Numbered from the stretch's first letter, positions 52,972 through 62,548 are shown. The stretch: 64,000 bases of DNA from Herminiimonas sp. KBW02 (GCF_003852535.1 NZ_QAJP01000004.1:310001-374000), one strand, 5' to 3'. Notes: generated from the sequence alone by a model not told the origin. Numbers and translations: made by a program.

Positions 52972-53763
52972 TTAACGTGATTGCTGGCGCATCAGCTTCA
53001 CCACTATATGCAGCACTTGCGCTGCAGCCTGCACTGAAACCACATCACGTCCCCATGGCTTGCGTTCTTTGGGCAAGATACGCAACCAGCTAAAAGCGCT
53101 CGCCGCACGTTTTACTTCACGCTGCACAGCGACATCATCCTGCAATAAATAATCGAGGTAGATTTGCGCGATCGCTTGCCTGTCCATATGCAGGATGTAG
53201 GCGGTCGAATGCAAATAAAGCAACCAGTCGCGCGCTTGCGCTGCCGCCAGCGGCATGACTTTGCTCGGATCGTCTTCAAAGTCGATAAAGCTGATCTTGC
53301 CTTCATGCGCAATCATATTGCGGGCGAAACATTGGCTGGCGGTCTGTCCCAGACGGTGCAACTCGAGGATAGCCTGCAAGCCGTTCTTCCAGTATTCCTC
53401 TGCTTTTTGCGGTTGCTGGCGCAGCAACTGATCGACCGAATTTGCGCCGAGGAAAGACAGCGCGAACCACTCCGGCGTCACGTGCAGCACTTCGGGTACG
53501 GATACGCCTGCCGCAGCCAGTGCACGCAAACGGGCCACTTCAATCGCCTGTGCTTCACTGCCGCCCGGTGCCGGCACTGCGCGCAACATGGGTTGGCCGA
53601 GCAGGCGGGCCAGCGTATTCAGGACCGGATAACCCCAGTGTTTGAGCGGTGCTTCCAGTCGCTTGACGATAAGCGGCGTGCCATCCAGCTCCACCAATTG
53701 CGTGCGGTCCTGCTTGCGCGCCAGTTGCGTGGTGATGGTTTGCACTTGCTCGGGAGTAAACAT
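52972..53763 (-). CDS. Protein-kinase-like (Bud32/WaaP-type) protein, atypical active site
   Basis: This 263-residue protein has a kinase-like fold: TPLIVKRLE (the ATP-binding Lys), IEVARLRALAAAGVSVPEVL (helix C-type Glu), LSFLGANSVDQLL (hinge) and GKISFIDFEDDP (metal-binding Asp). Where kinases have HxD-x4-N, it reads ASQCFARNM, keeping the Asn but not the Asp. It may be a pseudokinase or have an altered active loop. The start used is ATG 53763; an upstream extension to 53859 runs into the btuB leader. It reads against the cobalamin genes around it and converges with cobC (8-base gap). Confidence 0.6.
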   Translation of the reverse strand: MFTPEQVQTITTQLARKQDRTQLVELDGTPLIVKRLEAPLKHWGYPVLNTLARLLGQPMLRAVPAPGGSEAQAIEVARLRALAAAGVSVPEVLHVTPEWFALSFLGANSVDQLLRQQPQKAEEYWKNGLQAILELHRLGQTASQCFARNMIAHEGKISFIDFEDDPSKVMPLAAAQARDWLLYLHSTAYILHMDRQAIAQIYLDYLLQDDVAVQREVKRAASAFSWLRILPKERKPWGRDVVSVQAAAQVLHIVVKLMRQQSR

Positions 53764-53941
53764 GCGTAGGTGTGAGATTGCAGCGAAGCGTGGATTATAG
53801 ACCAGAGCCCTTGCCAGGTGGCATTCTGCGTGTGTCGGGGGCTGTGGCCATGCCGGCACATCAAAAGCCGTTAAATTGTCGTTAAATTACCGCGAATTTG
53901 CTGCAAATTTGCCGATAAATGGCCCCAGTCGTACAATGGCG

Positions 53942-54145
53942 CAGTTTTGGTGCCCGCGGACATGTCCATGTCCGCAGTTAAACGGGAAACACGATGCCAC
54001 AGGCTAAGGTGTGCTGCCCCCGCAACGGTAAAACAAGCGTCAGTTCGAAGCATTCGTCCGACTGACAGAGCGTCCCTCAAACCACTGTGCTTTCGCATGG
54101 GAAGGTAGGACGTTCAGGCTTGTCAGCCCGGATACCGGCCAGAAC
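53942..54145 (+). promoter_or_regulatory. Cobalamin riboswitch, first copy
   Basis: The classical parts are all present in order: TTTTGGTGCCCGCGG, the TTAAACGGGAAACACGATGCCA core, GGCTAAGGTGTGCTGCCCCCGCAACGGTAA, CCACTGTGCTTTCGCATGGGAAGG and the B12 box AGCCCGGATACCGGCCAGAACA. It lies 92 bases before btuB and should turn it off when adenosylcobalamin is plentiful. Confidence 0.95.
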
Positions 54146-54237
54146 AGGTGCAAGCATGCGGATGATCACGTTCATGCTTGCGTTGAACTCGACCCGCGGG
54201 GAGGCAGGTCGGGTGCTATCCATTGAATAAAGTAAAC

Positions 54238-56190
54238 ATGAAATCCCTGCCATCACATCGCAGCACTGCTGCATGGAAACCGCTCGCGCTGGTTTCCGCA
54301 CTCGCTACCCTCAGTTTTCCTGCTGTCGCGCAGGTTGAGACTGGTCAGAAGCTGACCCCGGTTACTGTTTCGGCTTCGCGCTTTGAAAATGATCCTTCGC
54401 TTGCACCTATCGGTGCGTCAGTCATTACCGCGGAGCAGATTCGTGAAGCGGGCATAGGCAATGTGAACGAGGCTATTCGCAAGATTGGCGGTGTGTACGG
54501 CCGCCAGAATCTGAACGGCACTTCAGACTTTGCGCTCGACTTGCGCGGTTTCGGTGGCACCAGTGATAACAATATGGTGGTGTTGGTAGATGGTGTCCGT
54601 ATATCGGAGAACGAACAAACTGTTGCGCTGATGTCTATGATTCCTATCGAGTCAGTCGAGCGTATAGAAATCGTTCGCGGTGGCAGCAGTGTTTTGTATG
54701 GCGAAGGAGCAACTGGCGGCACGATTCAAATTATTACCAAGCGTGGTGCAGCCGACGCAACGCACGGCACCCTTTTCGCAGAAGTGGGCAATCGTAATAG
54801 CAAGGAAGTACGCGCATCCTTGTCCAAAGGGTGGGATAAATTTTCTATCAATGCAAATGTAGGTGCTGTACAAACGGATAATTACCGTGACCGTAATTCA
54901 TTGAAACAAGAAAACTTTAGTGGCGGCATGCAATGGGCGCTGGATCAAGGACGCGTAGGTATGCGGATTGATGCGTCACGCCAGAACTTTGATTTGCCAG
55001 GTGGAATTACTTGGGCGCAGTTTTTGCAAAATCCTAAGCAGGCGAAGGACCTGGCTAATTTTAGTTCGATAGACTCGACTCTCTATACATTATTTGGTGA
55101 GCGTCGTATCGGCAATTGGGAGCTCGCTGCGGATTTGTCATATCGTGAACGTCAAGGTGACTATTTCTCACCAACATATCAAAGCACTTATGACGGACGT
55201 TCTTCTCAATTCTCTCCTCGTGCACGTCATATCTTAAAAGCAGGAAACGTGACGAATGAATTCGTCGTCGGATTTGATATTGGAAGATGGGGGCGAAACA
55301 CAACGGACAGTGCTGGTGCTGCGGATAATGCCAAGCAGCAGTCCAAAGCACTATATATACGCGATGAAATTCGATTTGGAAAAGCGCGTGTTGCGGCAGG
55401 CGTTCGCCATGAGATATTTGATCAGAGTTCGCGTGGTGGAAAAATATACGACAAGAAATTTTCGTTAAATGCCTGGGACCTGCAGGGTAGTTATGAGATC
55501 ACGCCGATTGTGAGTGTTTTTGCGAAAACGGGACGCAGTTATCGCGTGGCAAACGTCGATGATAATGCGTACACCGTAGGTAATAAATTGCTTGAGCCGC
55601 AAAAATCTGAAGATGTCGAATTGGGCGTTTCTTTGGGTGACAAGAGCGATAAGGTAACAGCTAAATTGTTCCGTCATAAATTGAAAAACGAGATTTTTTA
55701 TGATTCGAACATCTTCAACAATATCAATCTGGATCCGACCAAACGTGAAGGTATAGAGATTGAAGGCAAAAAGCGCCTGACAAGTGATTTTTCTCTTTCC
55801 GCGGTACTGCGCCATATGTCTGCCAAGTTTTCTGAAGGACCTTATGCAGGCAATGAAATGACCCTGGTACCAAGAAATACGGCGACCGTGCGCTTAAGCT
55901 GGTTGCCAGGTAACGGCCAAAGTGCGGACGTTGGCGTGCAGTGGATTGATTCGCAACGCTATAGCAATGACTTTACTAATGCCTGTAATTCACGGGCCCC
56001 ATCTTTTACAACCCTGGATGCGCGCTATGCAAAACGCGTTGGAGCATGGGAATTCGCGATTACTGGCGCAAATTTAACGGATAAAAAATACTTTAGCCAA
56101 GCGTTTGGAAAATGTATCAATGATACGCAATTAGGTATTTATCCAGACCCTGGTCGTTCGGTAAAGCTATCCGCCCGTATGGATTTTTAG
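54238..56190 (+). CDS. btuB: TonB-dependent vitamin B12 receptor BtuB, first copy
   Basis: This 650-residue outer-membrane receptor has a signal peptide (cut after PAVA), a TonB box (LTPVTVSA, residues 39-46), a plug domain (GASVITAEQIREAG, FALDLRGFGG, IEIVRGGSSVLYGEGATGGTIQIITKRG) and a 22-strand barrel ending in Phe (SARMDF). The start ATG 54238 is preferred over TTG 54223. It follows a cobalamin riboswitch and its own terminator. The next gene is a close paralogue with the same set-up. Base composition is more AT-rich in the barrel part (about 54.9-56.1 kb) than in neighbours, which may mean horizontal transfer or rapid evolution. Confidence 0.93.
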   Translation: MKSLPSHRSTAAWKPLALVSALATLSFPAVAQVETGQKLTPVTVSASRFENDPSLAPIGASVITAEQIREAGIGNVNEAIRKIGGVYGRQNLNGTSDFALDLRGFGGTSDNNMVVLVDGVRISENEQTVALMSMIPIESVERIEIVRGGSSVLYGEGATGGTIQIITKRGAADATHGTLFAEVGNRNSKEVRASLSKGWDKFSINANVGAVQTDNYRDRNSLKQENFSGGMQWALDQGRVGMRIDASRQNFDLPGGITWAQFLQNPKQAKDLANFSSIDSTLYTLFGERRIGNWELAADLSYRERQGDYFSPTYQSTYDGRSSQFSPRARHILKAGNVTNEFVVGFDIGRWGRNTTDSAGAADNAKQQSKALYIRDEIRFGKARVAAGVRHEIFDQSSRGGKIYDKKFSLNAWDLQGSYEITPIVSVFAKTGRSYRVANVDDNAYTVGNKLLEPQKSEDVELGVSLGDKSDKVTAKLFRHKLKNEIFYDSNIFNNINLDPTKREGIEIEGKKRLTSDFSLSAVLRHMSAKFSEGPYAGNEMTLVPRNTATVRLSWLPGNGQSADVGVQWIDSQRYSNDFTNACNSRAPSFTTLDARYAKRVGAWEFAITGANLTDKKYFSQAFGKCINDTQLGIYPDPGRSVKLSARMDF

Positions 56191-56198
56191 CATAGGGT

Positions 56199-56239
56199 AT
56201 AGAGCACATGTTTTTGATGACATGTGCTCTATCTTTTTA
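56199..56239 (+). terminator. Terminator after first btuB
   Basis: ATAGAGCACATGT and ACATGTGCTCTAT form a perfect 13-bp stem with an 8-base loop, followed by CTTTTTATT. Confidence 0.9.
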
Positions 56240-56351
56240 TTCACGATACATGCAATAGACTTGGCTTTAGAGTTTGTTGCACAAATAGAACGCCACACCC
56301 GCTAAATCACCTCCAAAGTTGCGGCTCACCCGCATGGGCCTTACAATGACG

Positions 56352-56548
56352 CCAGTTTTGGTGCTCGCGGACATGCTCATGTCTGCAGTTAAACGGGAAA
56401 CACGAGGCCTCAGGCTAACGTGTGCTGCCCCCGCAACGGTAATCAAGCGTCACTTTCGATGACAGATCGTCTCTCACACCACTGTGCCATGTGCATGGGA
56501 AGGTGAGACGCTCGTGCTTGCTAGCCCGGATACCGGCCAGGACAGGTG
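56352..56548 (+). promoter_or_regulatory. Cobalamin riboswitch, second copy
   Basis: It repeats the same conserved parts as the first copy: GTTTTGGTGCTCGCGG, GTTAAACGGGAAACACGAGGCC, GGCTAACGTGTGCTGCCCCCGCAACGGTAA, CCACTGTGCCATGTGCATGGGAAGG and AGCCCGGATACCGGCCAGGACA. Peripheral stems differ by compensating changes (for example GGACATGTCC versus GGACATGCTC), which suggests it is still folded and working. It lies 152 bases before the second btuB. Confidence 0.95.
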
Positions 56549-56700
56549 GAAATGCCGCGAACGGGGATGTTCGCGACGCGATTCGTTCATGTGCAGCCTG
56601 CTGCTTCCTGTCTGTTTCGGTCGTTAATCGGTTCCGGTATTTCTTTTCAATTCAGCCTGCGGGGAGGTGGGCTGGATGCTGTTTCTACTGAAAAGAATCA

Positions 56701-58680
56701 ATGAAATCCGTATCATCAAATTGCAGCCTCGCTGCATGGAAGCCGCTCGCGCTCGCGTCCGCCTTGGCAACTTTGTCATTCCCTTCTGTTGCGCAAACTG
56801 CGCCAGATCAAAACCTTTCGACGGTTACCGTTTCTGGTTCTCGTTTTGCGAATGATCCGTCATGGGCGCCAATCGGAGCTTCGGTAATTACATCGGAGCA
56901 AATGCGCGAAGCCGGAGTGAATAACGCAAATGAGGCTATTCGAAAAATTGGTGGTGTATTCGGCCGCCAAAATTTGAATGGAACGTCTGACTATGCTTTG
57001 GATCTGCGCGGTTTTGGCTCTGCCAGTGATCAAAACGTAGTGATCATGGTTGATGGCATACGTTTGTCTGAGAACGAGCAGGCGACGGCGCTGATGTCGT
57101 CCATTCCGGTTGAGTCGATTGAACGCATTGAAATTGTCCGCGGTGGCAGCAGCGTGATGTATGGCGAAGGTGCAACCAGTGGCACGATTCAAATTATCAC
57201 CAAAAGAGGTGCCGCAGGGGCAACGAGTGGTTCTTTGGTGGGAATTGTTGGTAGCCGCGAATATCGAGAGATGCGTGCTTCGCTTACCAAGGGCTGGGAT
57301 AATTTTTCGCTTGATGCAAATTTGAGCGGGTTGAAGACTGATAACTACCGCGATCACAATGCATTGCGTCAGGATAATTTCAGCGGTGGTTTGCAATGGG
57401 CCTATAAACAGGGACGGATAGGCGTGCGTATCGATGCAGCGCGCCAGGATTCCCAGTTGGCGGGTAGCCTTTCGAATCTGGACAAGTTTTATCAAAATCC
57501 CAGACAGTCAAATAGCATTAGAAATGCCTCCATCGATTCAGATCGATATACCTTGTTCGCTGAGCACCGTATAGGTAAATGGGAACTCGCAGCTGATCTT
57601 TCACAGCGTTACAAGAGAGCTGTATCGGGAAATCAAGGTGCTATCCCGAATATCTATGATGGTCGAGTCACTCAGTTTTCCCCGAGAGCGCGTTATTTGA
57701 CCGGATCCGGTGACTTCAGAAATGAATTGGTATTTGGTTCTGACTTCTCCAAATCTTCGCGCCGCTTGAGTTCGAATGGCATTGTCAGCCGCTCCGGTTC
57801 GCAGGATTCCAGCGCTTTCTACATTAAAGATGAAATTAATTCAGGTAAGGCGCGCGTATCGGTAGGCGCACGACGTGAATACTTTGATCAAGGTATGACC
57901 GGAACCAGAGCATATGACCAGTCATTTGGTATAAATGCAGCTGACATCCAGGCAAACTATGAGTTCACGCCCTTGCTGAACGTGTTCGCAAAAGTCGGAC
58001 GTAGCTATCGCGTGGCGAATATTGACGAAAATTCCGGATCAACTAAATCCGGTCGTGCTATCAAGCCGCAAACATCGAATGACTATGAGTTAGGTACTTC
58101 GCTGGGGAACGCACAACAGAAGGTTATTGTGAAATTGTTCCGTCATGATCTGAAAAACGAGATCTATTATGACCGTAGCATTCCTTCGGACGCGACTAGC
58201 GGCTTTGGCGCAAATACAAATCTGGATCCAACCCAACGGGAAGGTATCGAGCTTGAAGGACGTGCAAAGTTAAGTTCAGCGTTTTCTGTCGTAGCGATAT
58301 TGCAGCACGTATCAGCCAAATTTACTGAGGGTCCTTATGCTGGCCGTGAAGTAACTTTGGTGCCAAAAAATAACGCAACCATGCGTTTGAACTGGGTTCC
58401 TGGCAACGGGCATAGCGCAGATATCGGCGTGCAATGGGTAGACAAGCAACGATACGGTGGCGATTTCAGTAATGCGTGTACAGCACGTATTCCTGCATTT
58501 ACTACGGTTGATGGACGTTATGCGATACGCTCGGGTGCATGGGAATTTGCCGTCAGCGGTACTAACCTGACCGGTAAGGACTATTTCAGCCAGGCGTTTG
58601 GTACGTGCGCGAACAATTCCGCTAGTATTTATCCGGATCCGGGTCGCGCAGTTAAGTTCTCCGCGCGTATGGATTTCTGA
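56701..58680 (+). CDS. btuB: TonB-dependent vitamin B12 receptor BtuB, second copy
   Basis: This 659-residue paralogue of the first BtuB keeps almost the same plug (GASVITSEQMREAG, YALDLRGFGS, RIEIVRGGSSVMYGEGATSGTIQIITKRG). It has a signal peptide (cut after PSVA), a TonB box LSTVTVSG (39-46) and a Phe-ending barrel. The barrel has diverged more than the plug: extracellular loop segments differ in length and sequence. It is controlled by its own riboswitch and followed by a terminator. The two receptors may recognise different corrinoids or phage/colicin pressures; that is inference. Confidence 0.93.
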   Translation: MKSVSSNCSLAAWKPLALASALATLSFPSVAQTAPDQNLSTVTVSGSRFANDPSWAPIGASVITSEQMREAGVNNANEAIRKIGGVFGRQNLNGTSDYALDLRGFGSASDQNVVIMVDGIRLSENEQATALMSSIPVESIERIEIVRGGSSVMYGEGATSGTIQIITKRGAAGATSGSLVGIVGSREYREMRASLTKGWDNFSLDANLSGLKTDNYRDHNALRQDNFSGGLQWAYKQGRIGVRIDAARQDSQLAGSLSNLDKFYQNPRQSNSIRNASIDSDRYTLFAEHRIGKWELAADLSQRYKRAVSGNQGAIPNIYDGRVTQFSPRARYLTGSGDFRNELVFGSDFSKSSRRLSSNGIVSRSGSQDSSAFYIKDEINSGKARVSVGARREYFDQGMTGTRAYDQSFGINAADIQANYEFTPLLNVFAKVGRSYRVANIDENSGSTKSGRAIKPQTSNDYELGTSLGNAQQKVIVKLFRHDLKNEIYYDRSIPSDATSGFGANTNLDPTQREGIELEGRAKLSSAFSVVAILQHVSAKFTEGPYAGREVTLVPKNNATMRLNWVPGNGHSADIGVQWVDKQRYGGDFSNACTARIPAFTTVDGRYAIRSGAWEFAVSGTNLTGKDYFSQAFGTCANNSASIYPDPGRAVKFSARMDF

Positions 58681-58708
58681 CCGTAAGGGATAAAAAGCTT
58701 TACCATTG

Positions 58709-58756
58709 TCGCGCATGCGGTACCTGAGTAAATGGTGCCCCATGCGCGAATTTTTA
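58709..58756 (+). terminator. Terminator after second btuB
   Basis: CGCGCATGCGGTACC and GGTGCCCCATGCGCG pair over about 14 bp with one mismatch around a 9-base loop, followed by AATTTTTAT. It lies just before btuC, so the ABC genes may need their own promoter or read-through. Confidence 0.75.
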
Positions 58757-58783
58757 TGAGGATGTCCGAATGTCGTTGCGCCC

Positions 58784-59833
58784 ATGAGTACGGTAGTGAA
58801 TAAAAGCATGCATGTAGCTGCGTTGCAGGGGCGGACGCGCGCGTGGACGGTGTTGTCTGTTTTGTTTGTGTTGGCTTTGCTGAGTTTTGTGGTGGCAGGC
58901 GTAATGGGTTCTGTCACTTTGTCTTTGGGCGATATCGCTGATGCGATCCGTGAATTATTGCGCGGTAGCGCTGACACTATGGCGGCAACGCTGGTCGAGC
59001 TACGCCTGAGTCGTGCGCTGTCCGCGTTTGTGACAGGTGCAAGCCTGACCCTGGCTGGTGTGATGATGCAAGCATTGCTGCGTAACCCTTTGGCCGAGCC
59101 TTATGTGTTGGGTGTGTCAGGTGGTGCTGCAGTGGGTGCTTTGGCTGCGATGCTGGTGTGTACGGTGGCATGGATAGTCGACGTCGCAGCCTTTGGCGGC
59201 GCGATTGCAGTTTCCCTGATTTTGTTTTTGCTGGCACGTCGCGATTTGCGCGGTGCGGCTGGTTCGGATGGCAGTGCACCTTTGTTGCTGTTGACGGGCG
59301 TGATCCTGGCTTCGGGTTGTGGTGCGCTGGTGACGCTGATGCTGTCGATAGCACCTGACAATCGTTTGCGCGGGATGGTTTTTTGGCTGATCGGTGACTT
59401 GTCCGGTACCCAGTTTCGTTGGGTGCCGTGGATGGTTTTGGCGGTGGCTATTTTGTTTGCGGTACGCGCCGCACGCGCGATTAATGTAATTGCCTTACAT
59501 GCAGAAGCGGCTGCCACCCTTGGTATTAATGTCGCGCGCTTTCGCGCGGGTTTGTTTGTCTGCTCGGCCCTGTTGACTGCGAGTGCTGTGAGCAATGCCG
59601 GTAGCATAGGTTTTGTGGGTTTGATCGTGCCGCATGCCTGCCGCTTCGTGCTGGGGCCTGATCACCGCTTGTTATTGCCTGCCGCCACGCTGGTAGGTGG
59701 GACCTTCCTGGTACTGGCAGATACTTTGGCCCGCACCATCGTCGCGCCGCAGCAACTGCCGGTCGGTGTGATTACCGCCATCATTGGTGTGCCTGTATTC
59801 CTGTTGCAGTTGCATCAGTTGAGGAAGCGCTGA
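58784..59833 (+). CDS. btuC: Cobalamin ABC transporter permease BtuC
   Basis: This 349-residue FecCD-family permease has about ten hydrophobic helices. Diagnostic segments are RLSRALSAFVTGASLTLAGVMMQALLRNPLAEPYVLGVSGGAAVGAL near residue 70, WLIGDLSGTQFRWVPW, ALHAEAAATLGINV (the ATPase-facing L-loop) and GSIGFVGLIVPHACRFVLGPDHRLLLPAA. It transports cobalamin from the periplasm into the cytosol together with BtuD. A separate binding protein (btuF) is not in this window. Its stop overlaps the btuD start (TGATG). Confidence 0.92.
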   Translation: MSTVVNKSMHVAALQGRTRAWTVLSVLFVLALLSFVVAGVMGSVTLSLGDIADAIRELLRGSADTMAATLVELRLSRALSAFVTGASLTLAGVMMQALLRNPLAEPYVLGVSGGAAVGALAAMLVCTVAWIVDVAAFGGAIAVSLILFLLARRDLRGAAGSDGSAPLLLLTGVILASGCGALVTLMLSIAPDNRLRGMVFWLIGDLSGTQFRWVPWMVLAVAILFAVRAARAINVIALHAEAAATLGINVARFRAGLFVCSALLTASAVSNAGSIGFVGLIVPHACRFVLGPDHRLLLPAATLVGGTFLVLADTLARTIVAPQQLPVGVITAIIGVPVFLLQLHQLRKR

Positions 59834-60606
59834 TGAAAGCCATTAATCTCAAATTAAGTATTGCTGATCGTGTCCTGGTGGACGGCTTGCAGTGGCAGAT
59901 CGGGCCGGGCGAGTGCTGGTGTGTTATCGGCCGTAACGGTGCAGGTAAAAGTACTTTGTTGCGCACTCTGGTTGGCTTGCGTGACGCCGATGGCGGCGAG
60001 CTGGAACTGAATGGCCGGGCATTAAGCAAATGGCCGTTGCAGGATCTGGCGCGCGAGCGCTCCTATTTGCCGCAAGGGCGCAGCGATGCTTTTGGTTATC
60101 GCGTGATTGAAACAGTGTTGACGGCACGTCATCCCTATCATGAGTCGGCGTACTGGGAGTCGGATGCCGATTATGTCGCCGCGCATACCGCGCTACAGAC
60201 TATGGACGCCGATATGCTGGCAGAGCGCGATGTGCGCTCTTTGTCCGGCGGTGAGCGGCAACGTGTTGCGATCGCCGCCGTATTGGCACAGGATACGCCT
60301 TTGATGTTGCTGGATGAGCCGACCAGTGCGCTGGATCTGGCACATCAGGTCAGCGTAATGGCTTTGTTGTCCAGATTATGCCGGGATCAGCAAAAAGCGG
60401 TAGTGATGGTCAGCCATGACTTGAATCTGGCACATAGCGTGGCGACCCATGCATTGTTATTGATGGGTGACGGTCGTTGGCATGCCGGACCAGTCGATGA
60501 GGTGATGCAGGCGTCGCTCCTCAGTGAATGCCTCGGTCATCCGATCGAGATCGTTAAACACGGCAAGCGCACAATTTACCTGGCAGTTGAGGAAGAAAAT
60601 GAGTGA
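59833..60606 (+). CDS. btuD: Cobalamin ABC transporter ATPase BtuD
   Basis: The 257-residue ATPase has Walker A GRNGAGKS (33-40), a Q-loop in SYLPQGRSDAFGY, the signature LSGGERQRVAIA, Walker B PLMLLDEPTS and the switch His in VMVSHDLNLA. It powers the BtuC permease. The ATG overlaps the btuC stop by 4 bases, and its own 3' end overlaps the cobO start by 8 bases. This supports a single btuC-btuD-cobO-cobB-cobU-cbiB operon. Confidence 0.93.
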   Translation: MKAINLKLSIADRVLVDGLQWQIGPGECWCVIGRNGAGKSTLLRTLVGLRDADGGELELNGRALSKWPLQDLARERSYLPQGRSDAFGYRVIETVLTARHPYHESAYWESDADYVAAHTALQTMDADMLAERDVRSLSGGERQRVAIAAVLAQDTPLMLLDEPTSALDLAHQVSVMALLSRLCRDQQKAVVMVSHDLNLAHSVATHALLLMGDGRWHAGPVDEVMQASLLSECLGHPIEIVKHGKRTIYLAVEEENE

Positions 60607-61225
60607 AGAAAAGATTAACGACGCTGACGGCCTGAACGAACGGCACAATGCGCGCATGGCACGCAAGAAAGAAGTCGTCGATAAGAAGATAGAAGCGGCC
60701 AAGCGCAATGCAGGCGTGCTGGTGATTACCTGTGGCAATGGCAAAGGTAAAAGCTCCAGCGCCTTCGGCATGGCGGCGCGTGCTTTAGGCCATGGCATGA
60801 AGGTAGGCGTCGTGCAGTTCATCAAAGGTGCAATCGCCACCGGTGAAGAAAACTTCTTCCGTCGCTTCCCCGATGAAATCAGTTTCCATGTCATGGGCGA
60901 AGGCTATACCTGGGAAACGCAGAACCGCGAGCGGGATGTCGCCAATGCCGAGAAGGCGTGGCAGCGTGCGCAAGTCTTGCTGGCCGATCCGGCTGTCGGA
61001 CTGGTGGTGCTGGACGAGTTGAATATCGCCTTGAAATATAAATACCTGGATGTGCAGCAAGTGATCGCCGACCTGCAGGCACGGCCTGAGATGCAGCACG
61101 TTGTGATCACAGGTCGCGGCGCGCCGCCGGAATTGATTGCGGTGGCTGACACGGTAACCGAGATGCAACCAATCAAGCATGCGTTTGCAAATGGCATCGC
61201 CGCGCAACAAGGCGTGGAGTGGTAG
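60599..61225 (+). CDS. cobO: Cob(I)yrinic acid a,c-diamide adenosyltransferase
   Basis: The 208-residue protein attaches the adenosyl group from ATP to the reduced cobalt (CobO/BtuR/CobA type). It has a P-loop TCGNGKGKS (residues 44-52), VGVVQFIKGAIATGEENFF, and LVVLDELNIALKYKYLD, all characteristic. A charged helical N terminus of about 38 residues precedes the fold, as in other BtuR proteins. The ATG at 60599 overlaps btuD. The frame from 60524 lies inside btuD and is not used. The next gene starts directly after its stop. Confidence 0.94.
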   Translation: MSEEKINDADGLNERHNARMARKKEVVDKKIEAAKRNAGVLVITCGNGKGKSSSAFGMAARALGHGMKVGVVQFIKGAIATGEENFFRRFPDEISFHVMGEGYTWETQNRERDVANAEKAWQRAQVLLADPAVGLVVLDELNIALKYKYLDVQQVIADLQARPEMQHVVITGRGAPPELIAVADTVTEMQPIKHAFANGIAAQQGVEW

Positions 61226-62548
61226 ATGAGTAGTACAGCGAGTAGTGCAGCGCATACGGCCCGCATCGTCCTGATCTCCGGCATCGCGTCCGGGCAGGGT
61301 AAGACCACGGTCACTGCAGCACTGGCGCGCAAGCTGATACGCCAGGGTTTGCGGGTGCGTGTGTTCAAGACTGGCCCTGATTACCTCGATCCCATGATCT
61401 TGCAGCGCGCCAGCGGAGCGGAAGTGTATGCGCTCGATTTATGGATGGTAGGACTCGACGATTGTCGTCGCTTGCTGGCCAAGGCTGCGAGTGAGGTTGA
61501 TGTCGTCCTCATCGAAGGCGTGATGGGTTTGTACGATGGCGACCCTTCGTCAGCTGATTTGGCGCGTGCTTTTGGGGTGCCGGTAGTCGTGGTGCTGGAT
61601 GCGGCCAAGATGGCGCAGACCGTCGGCGCAGTAGTACTCGGTCTGCAACAATACGGCCCGGTCGATTTGGCAGGCGTCATCGTCAATCGTATCGCCAGCG
61701 CCTCGCACGCCAAGATGGTGACGCAGGGCATACGCAATGTGCCCATCCTCGCGACCTTGCCTAAGCAGGCGCAAGCTTTACCCGAGCGCCACCTGGGTCT
61801 GGTGCAGCCGGATGAAATCGCGCAGGTCGATCAGGTGCTGGATCAGATGGCGGATCAGATCGAGATCGATATGGTGGCCTGGGATGCCATTCCGCCAGTG
61901 GTGCTGGATGCCAGCCTGACGGCAACGAGCGCGCCACAGTTATTGGCGGGTAAAACAATCGCGATAGCGCGTGATGCAGCGTTTGCTTTCGTTTATCACG
62001 CCAATCTGGAATGCCTGCGCGCAGCAGGTGCGACACTGACATTCTTTTCACCATTGAATGATGAAGCGATCCCGGCTGATGCGGATGCGGTGTATATCCC
62101 GGGTGGATATCCTGAGCTGCATTGCGCTACCTTGTCGGCGGCAAAGAACTGGCAGGATTCGATGCGCGCGGCCTATGCGCAGGACGTGCCGATACTCGCG
62201 GAATGCGGCGGCATGATGGTGATCGCGGATAGCCTGACCGATGCCGATGGCAAGCAATGGCCTATGGTGGGTCTGATGCCAGGCGAAGTCGTCATGCAGG
62301 GCAAACTGGCCGGGCTCGGCATGCAGTCGCTGGCGACTGAAGACGGCGAACTGCGCGGCCATGCCTTCCACTACTCAACGCTGAGCACATCGGTTGAGCC
62401 ACAGGCACAAACTGTCAAACGCTCGAATGGTGCGCAAGGTGAAGCGGTGTATAAACGCGGCGCGCTGACAGCGACTTATTTCCACGCTTACTTCTCATCC
62501 TGTCCTGTTGCAACCGCACGCATATTTGCACCGGAGAAGAAGGCATGA
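61226..62548 (+). CDS. cobB: Cobyrinic acid a,c-diamide synthase
   Basis: This 440-residue glutamine-dependent amidotransferase amidates the a and c side chains of the corrin ring. The N-terminal synthetase has a P-loop GIASGQGKTT and KTGPDYLDP; the C-terminal glutaminase has the catalytic Cys in ILAECGGMMVIAD with GGYPELH before it, and HAFHYS near the end. The length fits CobB/CbiA. It begins immediately after the cobO stop and overlaps the start of cobU by 4 bases. Whether the organism makes the corrin ring itself or amidates salvaged material cannot be told from this window. Confidence 0.94.
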   Translation: MSSTASSAAHTARIVLISGIASGQGKTTVTAALARKLIRQGLRVRVFKTGPDYLDPMILQRASGAEVYALDLWMVGLDDCRRLLAKAASEVDVVLIEGVMGLYDGDPSSADLARAFGVPVVVVLDAAKMAQTVGAVVLGLQQYGPVDLAGVIVNRIASASHAKMVTQGIRNVPILATLPKQAQALPERHLGLVQPDEIAQVDQVLDQMADQIEIDMVAWDAIPPVVLDASLTATSAPQLLAGKTIAIARDAAFAFVYHANLECLRAAGATLTFFSPLNDEAIPADADAVYIPGGYPELHCATLSAAKNWQDSMRAAYAQDVPILAECGGMMVIADSLTDADGKQWPMVGLMPGEVVMQGKLAGLGMQSLATEDGELRGHAFHYSTLSTSVEPQAQTVKRSNGAQGEAVYKRGALTATYFHAYFSSCPVATARIFAPEKKA

